NCBI RefSeq assembly: GCF_003515775.1
Contig: NZ_QWEI01000001.1
Location: forward strand, 724,106-788,105
DNA from: Ureibacillus yapensis
GTDB lineage: Bacteria > Bacillota > Bacilli > Bacillales_A > Planococcaceae
Reading direction: 5' to 3'
Length of the DNA: 64,000 bases
Part shown: positions 44,074 through 54,200 of the stretch, piece by piece
Numbering within the stretch: position 1 is the stretch's first letter
Layout of the letters: each line of letters starts with the position of its first letter
Notes under the pieces: generated by a model
Told to the model about the DNA's origin: nothing
Database searches by the model: none
The model's input: the letters and a program-made list of their open reading frames with translations, nothing else
Made by a program: the position numbers and the translations under genes

Positions 44074-45006
44074 TTATTGGTTGATGGCACGATGGATAAA
44101 TGCATCCAATTGAGTTAACGTCACATAATCTTGTGCACCGAATTGTCCGTTGCCCATGCCAACTGTAATTTTGTTCGAAGCTAAAATACTTACATATTCA
44201 TAAGCCCAGTTGCCTTTTTTCACATCAGTGAATGTCAATGGATTGCCTTGTAATTGCAAGTCGAATGAAAGAACTAAAACTTTTGCGATTTCTGCACGTG
44301 TAATTGGTGAGTTTGGATTAAACTTCCCGTTTTCATCACCTTCAAAAATGCCTAATTTATTAAGTGCGTTGACAGCACCCGCGTAATTGCTTGTTGATTT
44401 TACATCAGTGAATGTAGTTGCTGTGTCAGTTGTATCCAGGTTTAGTGCCTGTGCAAGTTGGTTAGCTACTTCTGCACGAGAAGCGATGACCGAGAAGTCG
44501 ATTGCAGCCGATTTCACCTCTGCTTTTGCCTTGGCAACTGCCTTTACTTCATTATTAAATTCCGCAATTTGTCTTGCGCCGATATAACGATTTGCCCAAT
44601 ACGGCTCGTTAAGGCCAGAGACAGTTACACCTTTGCTGCTTGATGCATGGACAAAGTCGCCATTTCCTACATAAATCCCCACGTGAGATACACCGCTACC
44701 GAAAGTGTTAAAGAACACTAAGTCGCCAGTTTCTAAATTACTTTTCGAAACAGCAGAACCTTCCTTGTATTGTGTTTTCGTAGTACGACTTAAGTTGATT
44801 CCAAGATCTTTGTACACTCTTTGCACAAAACCTGAGCAATCAAAACCGTTTGTTGTCGTACCTCCCCATGAATATGGAACCCCGATATATTGATAAGCAG
44901 TGCTTGTTAATTCTTTATTTGTAGCCGCTTCGGCTTGATCTGTATTATAGAAACCTGTAAATAACATAAATGATGCGAATACAGGCAATAACCATTTCTT
45001 CTTCAT
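44074..45006 (-). CDS. SLH-anchored NlpC/P60 endopeptidase
   Basis: A 310-residue secreted hydrolase. Signal peptide to about 29 (QAEAA), NlpC/P60 domain at about 30-142 with Cys in GFDCSGFVQRVY, His in VSHVGIYVG and VHASSSKGV following. A short linker rich in Ala/Lys (about 148-170) is followed by two SLH domains (about 178-240 and 245-308). The layout is reversed compared with the CAP protein next door, where SLH domains are first. The ATG at 45006 (GAAGGGAG upstream) begins the signal peptide. It lies divergent to the stalk-domain gene. Confidence 0.92.
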   Translation of the reverse strand: MKKKWLLPVFASFMLFTGFYNTDQAEAATNKELTSTAYQYIGVPYSWGGTTTNGFDCSGFVQRVYKDLGINLSRTTKTQYKEGSAVSKSNLETGDLVFFNTFGSGVSHVGIYVGNGDFVHASSSKGVTVSGLNEPYWANRYIGARQIAEFNNEVKAVAKAKAEVKSAAIDFSVIASRAEVANQLAQALNLDTTDTATTFTDVKSTSNYAGAVNALNKLGIFEGDENGKFNPNSPITRAEIAKVLVLSFDLQLQGNPLTFTDVKKGNWAYEYVSILASNKITVGMGNGQFGAQDYVTLTQLDAFIHRAINQ

Positions 45007-45444
45007 ATAGTTAAATACTCCCTTCGGAAACAACACTTTCCTGATTTGTCTACTTGTTAAGATTAACATAAAAAATAGAATAGTAATTTTTCAATTGTGT
45101 AACGATTTATTGCAAATAAACTCGACGAAAAATAGAGGAAAATAGGCTATAAATCAGTGTTCGTGAGGATTGAATTACCTTTTTGTAATACTTCTGTAAT
45201 ATAACTGTCGCATTCTACGTAATATTTCGACGTTCACCTTACGAATCAGCACACATTATCGTGTTTACTTTTTCGAGTTGGCGGGAAAAGTAAAGAGTTG
45301 TCATTTTTCGCTAGAATTTTATAAACATCGACGAAATATCATCATTTTAGAGGAAAATATTTCTTTTTCTGTAGATAAGTTGCGAATCTTGGCTGGGTGT
45401 ATGGTATGATGGTGCCATACTATTAATATAAGGAGAAAGTGGAA
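45007..45444. other. Divergent promoter region, stalk gene versus P60-SLH gene
   Basis: No gene. An inverted repeat GTATGG-(10)-CCATAC at 45399-45420 surrounds the probable -10 TATGAT of the plus-strand gene (-35 TTGCGA, 19-bp spacer). Nothing else distinctive. Confidence 0.45.
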
Positions 45445-47367
45445 ATGTATAGATTTTTATCGCTAAGTTGTGCCTTCTTTGTCGCTTGTTTTCTTACCTT
45501 TCATTCAGATGCTTCTGCTGCGACGAAAGTGGGAAAGAATTTGTATGTAAAAAATGATGTCGAAATCATTATTAATGGAGAAACCATTAAATTTAACGAC
45601 CCGATCCTCAATCAATCCGGTTCAACTCTTTTGCCGATGAGGGATTTCTATGAAGCAATTGGAGCTACAGTAACGTGGAGCAAACAATCGCAAACAGCAA
45701 CGAGTTATAAAAATGGGCGCTCTGTTGCATTAACGATTGATTCGAAAAGAGCACTAGTCGATGGAACTTCGGTAACCATGAATGTCGCGCCAATCATGTA
45801 TAAATACCGCACTTACGTTCCATTGCGTTTTGTGAGTGAAAATCTGGATGGACAAGTTATCTGGAACCAAGCCGCGCAAAGCGTAACAATCAACCTAACG
45901 GACTCGGATGATGGTACTGGTTCAGAAACACCACCGGTAACCGAGACACCCAAAGTCGATTATATCTTACATATGAATAGTACAAAGCTAATCATGGACA
46001 AGCCATTCATCAATCGAAATGGGCGCTTATACATTCCTGCAAAGTATTTCGAGAATTATCTAGAAAACGCCTATTCATTATGGCTTTCAGAAGATGTGAT
46101 GGAATTGCAGGTAGCTAGTACTAATTTTATGTTTACGAACGGAAGCAACGAGATTTATGTTGACGGCATCCCGTTGACTGTGAGCGAAAAGCCTTTCATT
46201 CAGTCAGGCGAAATGTATGTTCCAGTCAATCTAATTGTCAATAGCTTGGAAAATGGCGGCAGCGTTCGCTATTATCGAGACAACAACGAATTATATGTCT
46301 ATATCAATGATTACCTATTTAGCAGTCAAATTCTAGGTAAGCAGTACGGAAGTTTGATGGTTCCTCAATTTGTGCCATCCGCCAGTTATGAAGGAGAGCG
46401 CACATTGATCGTGAGCGATAATCCCGAAAACTTGACGCCATCTCTTGTTCCGACAGATACGGCTACATTGAGTGAATATAAAGTAGACACAAATAATGCT
46501 TTAAAAGAATACCGCATTTTTGGTTGGCATGTAAATAACCTGGAAAATGCCGCAACAATTGGAATTACAGTTCAAAATACATCTGAAAACGCAACTTTAA
46601 GAATCGTTAACTCTGAAGGCGTTTCAAAAGTCAATCGACAAACGGCAATCAAATATGATATTGGTGTACCGATTGCGGATGTGGTTCTTAATGACAACTT
46701 CAAAGCATCTGACAGCAAAGGCATCACTATTGCTCCAGGCGAAACAAAAGTCATTGAAGCTTACCAACTCGCACAAGGAAATATTGTCGGTTTCCTGCAT
46801 GATTTGGATATTCAAGCGTCAAACAGCGAAAAAGCGCAATACACAATTCGCACAGTGATTAATAAAGTCGATGATCAGTTAACGGCGATTCATTCGGATC
46901 CTGTTCCAATTGATCCATACAACGCACATCCTAGAGGAGTTTGGCCTGGCTCAACCATTAAGGCAGAGTTGCCGACTTACACGATGGATACACCAATGGT
47001 CGGATACAATATCTCAAATGGCAAAACAGATCACCTTCAAACAGCCGAAAATTCTCTATCAACAGTGAATGGAGCAGTGGGAAATCCAGGCCACTTCGGG
47101 GTAACCTATAAAGTGGACATTCCGATTGCCAACCCATCCGGCTCTTTCAAAACGGTGAAGCTGAAAATTGCAGGCCGTGGCGGCTCGTATAGCGGCGTCG
47201 TGAAAATGAATGACAAGGTCTTCATCGTTCCAACCATCAAAGTAGGTACGGAATACGTCGAACTTCCGGAATACTTGGTGACTGGCGCAACCGATACCAT
47301 TCACCTGGAATTCATGCATGCAGGCGGAAGCAATCTCCCTGTTGCAGTTTATATCGAAACGAAATAA
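45445..47367 (+). CDS. Secreted copper-amine-oxidase-like stalk-domain protein
   Basis: A 640-residue exported protein. Signal peptide at 1-26 (DASAA). One clear copper amine oxidase N-terminal-like (stalk) domain lies at about 32-152 (VEIIINGETIKF, TLLPMRDFYEAIGATVTW, YVPLRFVSENLDGQVIW), and a second, degenerate one at about 175-290 (LYIPAKYFENYLENAYSLW, MYVPVNLIVNSLENGG). The remaining 340 residues are beta-rich and unassigned. No catalytic oxidase domain is present; stalk domains in Bacilli and Paenibacilli are typical of surface proteins. Start: ATG at 45445 with AAGGAGAAAG; an in-frame GTG at 45439 is too close to the site. Confidence 0.8.
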   Translation: MYRFLSLSCAFFVACFLTFHSDASAATKVGKNLYVKNDVEIIINGETIKFNDPILNQSGSTLLPMRDFYEAIGATVTWSKQSQTATSYKNGRSVALTIDSKRALVDGTSVTMNVAPIMYKYRTYVPLRFVSENLDGQVIWNQAAQSVTINLTDSDDGTGSETPPVTETPKVDYILHMNSTKLIMDKPFINRNGRLYIPAKYFENYLENAYSLWLSEDVMELQVASTNFMFTNGSNEIYVDGIPLTVSEKPFIQSGEMYVPVNLIVNSLENGGSVRYYRDNNELYVYINDYLFSSQILGKQYGSLMVPQFVPSASYEGERTLIVSDNPENLTPSLVPTDTATLSEYKVDTNNALKEYRIFGWHVNNLENAATIGITVQNTSENATLRIVNSEGVSKVNRQTAIKYDIGVPIADVVLNDNFKASDSKGITIAPGETKVIEAYQLAQGNIVGFLHDLDIQASNSEKAQYTIRTVINKVDDQLTAIHSDPVPIDPYNAHPRGVWPGSTIKAELPTYTMDTPMVGYNISNGKTDHLQTAENSLSTVNGAVGNPGHFGVTYKVDIPIANPSGSFKTVKLKIAGRGGSYSGVVKMNDKVFIVPTIKVGTEYVELPEYLVTGATDTIHLEFMHAGGSNLPVAVYIETK

Positions 47368-47378
47368 ATAGCTTTTGT

Positions 47379-47418
47379 AAAGCACAACTCTGGCCTTTTG
47401 CCTGGGTTGTGTTTTTTT
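47379..47418 (+). terminator. Terminator of the stalk-domain gene
   Basis: CACAACTCTGG and CCTGGGTTGTG arms (one mismatch) followed by seven T residues. Confidence 0.85.
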
Positions 47419-47443
47419 GATTTGGATGGGGGGGCTTTTTCAG

Positions 47444-47697
47444 GGACTCATTATCGGTGTTTTGCCTGTTCTCAGTCCGTGAGCACCTCTCTCGAAGACT
47501 CGCTGCCACTTATTTGCCTGGCTTCAGTCCACGAGCACCTCTCTCGGGAACTCTCTATCGCTGTTTTGAACTGGTTCAGTCCATGAGTGCCTCTCTCAAA
47601 GACTCGCTGTCGCTTATTTGCCTGGCTTCAGTCCATGAACACCTATCTCATGGACTCAATCCCGTTGTTCTAGCGGTTCTCAGTCCACGAGTCAAAT
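47444..47697. repeat. Tandem array of 52-bp hairpin-forming repeats
   Basis: Units begin CAGTCC at 47473, 47525, 47577, 47629 and 47681 (last partial), and an earlier partial copy lies at 47444-47472; the step is exactly 52 bp. Units 1 and 3 share CTTATTTGCCTGGCTT while 2 and 4 differ there, so again types alternate. Each unit contains an inverted pair around a conserved loop; the best is AGTCCATGA-(9)-TCATGGACT at 47630-47656. The array is not open in any frame and lies between convergent genes. Confidence 0.85.
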
Positions 47698-47744
47698 TAC
47701 AGAAAAATGGCTTATTCAAAATTGCTCCATTCTTCTAAAAACAA

Positions 47745-47785
47745 AAAAGCCTATCTTGAAAGTCAATTTCAAGATAAGCTCCTTT
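47745..47785 (-). terminator. Terminator of the NAGPA-SLH gene
   Basis: On the minus strand AGCTTATCTTGAAA-ttga-CTTTCAAGATAGGCT followed by TTTTTTG. Confidence 0.9.
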
Positions 47786-47789
47786 AAAA

Positions 47790-50318
47790 CTATCGATTCA
47801 AAATACGATACATAAATGTTGCAAACTGGGCACGGTTAATATTGTCGTTTGGTCTGTACGTATTGTCGGCAAAGCCGCCAGCCAAGTCATTGGCATATAA
47901 CGTTTGAATGTAAGGGTATGCCCAATGATTCGGTTTCACATCGGTGAATGGAATTTTGCCCGTACCCGTCAGATTGTAAGCTCTTGTTAAAATCGCCGCC
48001 ATTTCCGCGCGAGTCAATTTGCCATTCGGGTCAAATTTCCCTGGTGATCGTCCGTTAATAATGCCCTTCTCTTCTACCGCTGCAATTGCTGCATATGCGT
48101 AATGGTTTTTGCTCACATCCGTGAAACTTGACGATTTTGTCGAACTTAAATCCAATTCTCTCGCAATAATCGTCGCTGCTTCCGCACGCGTAATATTATT
48201 GCTTGGCTTAAATGTGCCGTCTGTATATCCTTTGATTAAATCTTCTTGATTCAAGTAATTAATCGCGGTATAAGCCCAATGACTTTTACTTACATCTGAA
48301 AAAGATGGTTCTGGATTAGATGGTTGTTCCGGTTTAGATGGTTGTCCAGCATAATCGTCCACATAAACCGCTTGCAGTCCATCAAAGTAAAGAACGCCTT
48401 TATTTTGGTTGGATGCTGTTGGCTCTGTTACATAAATGCGGTCAAATTTAATTGGCAATTCTACCGTTGATGGTACTTCCGCAGCGACATACTTCCAGCC
48501 ACTCCAATTCAATCCGCCTTGTTCCGTGAAATCAATGGCATGCTTTGTACCAGCTCCGTCCACTATCATGCCTCGGAGCCAATGATTTGCGGCATCGCCA
48601 TATACCCATAAACCGATTGTTTTCGGTTTTCCTGTGATGGCAATTGGCGTTTTGGCCACAGCATACGCTGCTTTTGTGCCGGTTTCAGAAGTAGAAAAGT
48701 CATAGTTCAATTTCAAACTCGCCTTTCCTTCTTTTACAGGCTCCGACGCCGAACTAATGGAGGCTGTCGCTTTAGCAGCTGTTGAAGACCAGTTTGCTGC
48801 ATTGTCAAAGTTATCTAATACGATTGTATCTTCTACATTGATTACTTTAATAGACTTGGAAACTTTTAAGCCTTCATACTCGGCGATAATCTTTCCTTGC
48901 CCACTTGCAGTCGCTGTGAACGTTGATCCATTCACTGTTCCAATGTTTCCTTCGACTGACCATTTTACTTTAGAAGAATCGATTTCTACTGGATTCAAGT
49001 ATTGGTCGTAGGCACTTTTAACTGACAAGGAGATAGTGGAACCCTTCACAACCTCGCTTGGAATATTGCCTAGTGTCATCGATTTTAATGTTCCTTGTGG
49101 CGCAGTGTTTACCGCCTGAAGAATAGCTGAAACTCTTCTTTCACTGCCATCGGAAGGCCGGTTCACTAGTGTTGGGTAATATCCGCCTGGCTCTCTAACA
49201 ACCATTGTTGTGGAACCGCCGCCATCCAAGTTAATGGCATTGTTTGCTCCCATCGAAATTAAGTATGATGCAAGATCCGGCAACGTTGCTCCATTACTGT
49301 ACCCGTCCTGTCTGCCATCCACTGTTACCAAAAATACTCGCTTGCCAGTAGAATCCACCGCCACGGCTGTACGAGGCGAACGTGATGATGCAAACAATGA
49401 AGAATTCGACATTGAAATATTGGTTCTGCCATCTTTAACTAGCAATGGTCCTGCTGCGATAATATATTCGGCATCCATCCATTTTGGATCGATTGAAAGC
49501 TCAACTTCCACCGTTGCTCCTGTCGAAACGGAAGCAGCTAATTCATCTGCGAGTTTTTTATTTTGAACGGAGATGACAAAACCATCAGTTGGTATCGTAG
49601 AATTCCCAGGTGTGTTAAATGCTGTTACTTTTGACACAACACCGGAAAATTGATCGCCAAAATGCAAATCTTCCGTATTTTGAGTTGCGGAAGAAACGAC
49701 GATTTCTGTACCCCATTGGTTGGTTTTCGTCGTTTTTTGATCTGGGGTATATAACACGGTTTTATTTGCTGAACGTTCATTATTAATTAAATCAATATTA
49801 TATTCCTTTCCATTAACGGTAAAGTTCAAATCTGTGATATAGCTATCAATGATTGCATTTCCTGTTTTGGAAATACCGAAAGCAATTGGATTTTGAGTCG
49901 GACTTTCTGTTCCTTCTCCCAAAATACCATAATTGATAATCTCGTTATTCTGCGCCAATAGATTTGCTGGCACGCCATTCCCTAAAAAGTAGGAAGCGTT
50001 GACCGCGCCAACAACGCGATGTCCAAGAGTGCTATAGGATTTTGCCAAACTAGATGTTGTTCTTAAGGAGTTCATGGGATTTGGAAGTCCAAGCTCCAGC
50101 TCTGTATATGTATTTGATAGATTCACATCAAGTACATTCACCACTTGCTTGGTCGTGCTGGATTGGTATTTGCGTTCGAGATGGGTAACACCAGGGGAAA
50201 CTTCGAGTTTCTCTTCGGCTACCTTATTATTAAAATCCGAGGCTGAGGCGGTCGAGAAATGAAACGAAAATTGCAAGAGAATGAAAGATGCTACGATCAT
50301 TCCTAATTTTTTTGCCAA
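47790..50318 (-). CDS. SLH-anchored phosphodiester glycosidase (NAGPA/DUF2233-like)
   Basis: An 842-residue secreted protein. Signal peptide at 1-26. The NAGPA-like domain covers about 60-405; family motifs GHRVVGAVNASYFLGNG, TAVAVDSTGKRVFLVTVDGR and AINLDGGGSTTMVV are clear. Such enzymes cleave phosphodiester-linked sugars, for example in wall polymer uncovering. A Big-type Ig domain (about 410-490), a carbohydrate-binding beta domain (about 495-645) and three SLH domains (about 662-842) follow. The start is TTG at 50318 with GGAG nine bases upstream. Its substrate may be the local wall glycopolymer, an inference. Confidence 0.88.
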   Translation of the reverse strand: MAKKLGMIVASFILLQFSFHFSTASASDFNNKVAEEKLEVSPGVTHLERKYQSSTTKQVVNVLDVNLSNTYTELELGLPNPMNSLRTTSSLAKSYSTLGHRVVGAVNASYFLGNGVPANLLAQNNEIINYGILGEGTESPTQNPIAFGISKTGNAIIDSYITDLNFTVNGKEYNIDLINNERSANKTVLYTPDQKTTKTNQWGTEIVVSSATQNTEDLHFGDQFSGVVSKVTAFNTPGNSTIPTDGFVISVQNKKLADELAASVSTGATVEVELSIDPKWMDAEYIIAAGPLLVKDGRTNISMSNSSLFASSRSPRTAVAVDSTGKRVFLVTVDGRQDGYSNGATLPDLASYLISMGANNAINLDGGGSTTMVVREPGGYYPTLVNRPSDGSERRVSAILQAVNTAPQGTLKSMTLGNIPSEVVKGSTISLSVKSAYDQYLNPVEIDSSKVKWSVEGNIGTVNGSTFTATASGQGKIIAEYEGLKVSKSIKVINVEDTIVLDNFDNAANWSSTAAKATASISSASEPVKEGKASLKLNYDFSTSETGTKAAYAVAKTPIAITGKPKTIGLWVYGDAANHWLRGMIVDGAGTKHAIDFTEQGGLNWSGWKYVAAEVPSTVELPIKFDRIYVTEPTASNQNKGVLYFDGLQAVYVDDYAGQPSKPEQPSNPEPSFSDVSKSHWAYTAINYLNQEDLIKGYTDGTFKPSNNITRAEAATIIARELDLSSTKSSSFTDVSKNHYAYAAIAAVEEKGIINGRSPGKFDPNGKLTRAEMAAILTRAYNLTGTGKIPFTDVKPNHWAYPYIQTLYANDLAGGFADNTYRPNDNINRAQFATFMYRILNR

Positions 50319-50619
50319 ATGTATTCACTCCAATGTGTAGAAAAATGTAATAATAACTAGAATGTTATCATATTTTTCTCCAATTTTGGCAGATTAGTAG
50401 AAAGATAGGAGTGATTTACTAGAAAGAATAGAGTAACTTTTTCCTGTTGTCTTAAATTAACAAATGGTTAATACACTTTGACACATGTATTGCTTATAAT
50501 GAAAGGGAGAAACTTACTTACATTTTAAAACCATCTTATTTATTGCGCAGGACAGAATTGGCTTAAACGCTAACGTCCTTACATATAATAAGATGATTTT
50601 CAACAAAGGAGGGTTGTAG
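50319..50619. other. Divergent intergenic region
   Basis: No gene. A TTGACA (about 50480) and TATAAT (about 50492) are too close together to form a normal promoter. Nothing else is evident. Confidence 0.35.
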
Positions 50620-51108
50620 ATGAATAGTTATGGTTACACGCCAAGCGATTATGATGTGCTTTTTGGCGGACTGTTCGTGACGATAATCATTGCAACAATC
50701 ATTTTCGCAATAGCAGGCTATATTATTACCGCTCTTATCTATTATTACAGTGCCAAAACAAATGGATTAGGTGAAATCGCCTTTTGGTCCTGGATTCCAG
50801 TATTGAACATCTATGTCTTATTTGCACTGGGTTCCACAAAAACTTCCCTGGATGAAATCAAAAAAGAAGCACTCATGTTCTTGCTGATTTATATTGGGCT
50901 AGGCATTTTATCAATTGTACCATTTATCGGCGTTCTAGCTTCAATCGCACTCATCGTTATTGCCGTTTACTTTATTTACAGATTGTTCTTCCGTTGGACG
51001 GGAGATTCGGGCACATCCATTCTTTTTGTGGTTCTGATGTTTATCACAGGCAGTATCTTCTATTATATTTATGGATTAATAAAAATGAAAAAGCCGTTCG
51101 TCGCATAA
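50620..51108 (+). CDS. Small polytopic membrane protein of unknown function
   Basis: A 162-residue protein with about four membrane segments (roughly 18-42, 55-70, 85-115 and 130-150), similar in style to DUF5684-type proteins (SAKTNGLGEIAFWSWIPVLN, then YIYGLIKM near the end). The ATG is preceded by AAAGGAGGG. No catalytic motif is visible. Between two large secreted-protein genes it stands alone with its own terminator. I cannot assign a role. Confidence 0.75.
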   Translation: MNSYGYTPSDYDVLFGGLFVTIIIATIIFAIAGYIITALIYYYSAKTNGLGEIAFWSWIPVLNIYVLFALGSTKTSLDEIKKEALMFLLIYIGLGILSIVPFIGVLASIALIVIAVYFIYRLFFRWTGDSGTSILFVVLMFITGSIFYYIYGLIKMKKPFVA

Positions 51109-51111
51109 GTT

Positions 51112-51158
51112 CTTATTAAAAAGAGGGAGATCCAGTTTTGGGTCTCCCTCTTTGTGTC
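51112..51158. terminator. Bidirectional terminator
   Basis: AAAGAGGGAGATCC and GGGTCTCCCTCTTT arms with a short loop serve the membrane-protein gene and the convergent nuclease gene. Confidence 0.85.
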
Positions 51159-51210
51159 GTTTTTAGGAATAGTTTCTTTCATGCAGACAATGTAGAACTT
51201 TAGATAGAGC

Positions 51211-54200
51211 TTAATTAAATTCAATAGCACTTTCTGCAGCGCCATTCACAAATTCAAAAATTTGTCCTTCTGCAGCGCCGCGGATTTCACTTACGTTCTT
51301 GCCATCAATGATAATTTTCTTTGATACCTTGTCATTCAATTCAAGGACAGCTCCTAGTTTTTTTGGTTCAAAGATGACCGTTGAGTGTTGCAGCCCTTCT
51401 CCTTGAAGTTCTACGTATTCGCCTTTAAGTACAATTTCATCGACTTTCGACTCTTCATCCAATTGCAGCCATACGTTTTTTTGAGGAATCATCAATTTTT
51501 TTTTATTCAAATTTTGATAATCATAGACTTTATCAAAAGTTTCAGGTTTCACTGGTTCTGTTGGTTCTGGCTGTTCTTTTTTTAAGTCAATTTGAACCAT
51601 TACTGGATCATGGTCACTTGCACGGCCGTGTTCTTCCATGAAACCTGAATTGATATGAAGAATATCCACAACTGTATTGTCCACTAAATTATTCGTTACC
51701 AAAATATGATCCAGAACCTGAGCATTTCCTTGGTAAGAATATGTGTAGCGCTCCTCAGCAGGAACCAAATCTATCATGTTTGTAAGCTCTTGACCTTTTA
51801 ATTCCTCAATTGGATTCGAGAATTCGAAATCATTGAAGTCCCCTACCAATACGACATTGGCATTCGGGTCTTCCGCCAATACATCTTTGACAAATCCGTT
51901 TACAATCGAAGCAATTTCCATGCGTTGCTCTTCACTGCCTAACACTGGCGGTTGGTTTTTACCATATAACGGTTGGTCCCCGCCTTTTGAGTTGAAGTGG
52001 TTTGCGACCACAATCACTTTTTCGCCTTTAAAATCAAATTGCGCAGCTAAAGGTTTGCGGCTGCTTTCAAATGCAGGATTTGTTGGATCAATGCGGCCAG
52101 GATTCAACGTTAAGTTGCCATCCACTACATCAACCGCCTCTGTTGCAGTTCCTTTCTCTCCTTCAGTCAAGCTGACTCTTTCCGGATTGTAAAGGAAACC
52201 AACACGGATATTTCCGCCAGGTGCCCCACCATCTTGTTTATCTTCTGGCGCGATATCCGTATAGACATACTTTGGTCCGCCTAAAGCGATAATTTTATCG
52301 ATTAATAGTTGTGCACTTTCACTCGCGTCAACAGTGCCGCTATCCGTACCGCCATCGTTATCTTGCACTTCCGTCAAACCGATAATGTCAGGATTTTTCA
52401 TGTTCGACACAATCGCTTCTGCAATTTTCGTTACTTTATCTTCCGGTGTTTTCGTTGAGAAGTTTTCGACATTATAGGCAGCAACCGTTAATTTATCTTC
52501 TGCTGGAGTAATTGACGTTGCTTCACGCTCATTCGGACCCTCAATTAGTTCCGGTAAATCCTCTTTATCTGTTAACACTTGATAATAGCTATATCCATAG
52601 CTTACGACCCCTGAAATCAAACCTTCAAAACGGTCGCCCATTTTTGCGACATAGTTATCATCGCCAATATCAAGCGTAATTCGTTCCGGGTTATAATCGT
52701 GTTCGCTAATGCGCAACCCGCCGGCAGTCGTATTCGTCTCCATGTTGCCAGGAATGACCGTCAACTCACCGTATTTTTGCAGTGCGACAACTTTGGGGTT
52801 ATTTACTCCAACCAGCATTCCTTCCAAGCTTTCAAATAAATCAATGCCGTCTTCTTCCGGATCAAATACGGAAAGTCCATCATTATCTATGATTTCTGTT
52901 GGCAATTGCACGTCTTCCCCAATTATGATTGGGTCTGGAAGCTCTCCCGTACCCGTAATATCAATTGTTGTTGCGGCAATTTCCGTTACAGGCAGGTCTG
53001 TTTCATATCGTTCGCTGTATCCAGGCATGACATGTTCTTTTACCGTACCATCGACCGAAATCACGTCACCCACCTGAACACCGTGGGACTTTTTATAAAC
53101 CAGAATCCCTTCAGATGTATTAGCATTATCATCCGGCTGCAAATCTTGAATATAAACATCATTTCCATCTATATAGGTCACTATTCCCTCAACATCCGTT
53201 ACATTAAGGCCGTCATATTTGGAGTAATGTCCTTCGCCTTGAATATCATGAATGTGAATATCTTCAAGCTGAATCATATAATCAAATTCCGCTACATCAC
53301 TATTTGTCAGTCCATCTTTCACCGCGATGGCTTTAATCGTTGTATCTTCAGTAATGGTAATTGGTTCATTATAAACAGGACTATCCGTGGTTGGTTGGCT
53401 GCCGTCCGTTGTGTAATGAATCGTTGAGCCTTCAGTTTTAGTCGTTAAAGTAACTTCCGTACCTTCTTCTACCAACCCTTCACCAGGTGTTGCAGTGACT
53501 GGTCGTACGATTGATGAATCTTCTACAATATCATCCACACTGCGAGGAATTAATTGATATACGTCATTATATGAGCCGAGAACACCAGTAATTGATTCAT
53601 AAGTGGTGCCGACAGCCAGAAGCGATGCATCGGAAGGTCTTAATTCAAACTGGTTCCCTTCCCCATCAACAGCCTTATAATTGCCGCCAACATAAGATTC
53701 AATCTTTACATTGTTTACAGTCAGAAGCTTCCCTTCCAACTCTTCTTGCAGTTGAGCAGCCGTCACGACTTCCGGCTCTGGAACAGTACCTTCTTCCAAG
53801 ACTTGAACATTGTCAGGTGTGACATTAATTTGCAATAGGGAGCGGAATTCCGCCAAGTCACCCGTTGCCTGGATTTTGTCGCCTGGTTTCACATTTAAAT
53901 CAAAACCGTAAAGTACAAGCCCAGCATTTTCATCTTGTATATAAGTAGTACCGCCAAGAACAGCTGTTACCGTTCCTGTTGTTGTCACTTGACTGCCAAT
54001 CGGAAGAGCTCGAATATCACTAATAGACCCTTCAGTTGGAGCAACCGGTTCTTCCTCACCCGGCACGGTTTGGTGCCCATGGCTGCCTAGATAATCAAAC
54101 GTATCTTTATCATAGCCAATCCATTCGGTACCTGGATCAAAAGCATCATCTGGATTCGTATCGCCTGAAACAATTGAGCTGTCCCTAACAAGTGTCATAT

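Noticed and set aside
47444-47697. Possible CRISPR array or repeat-containing ORF
   Set aside because: The entire 52-bp unit repeats, spacers are absent and no frame stays open.
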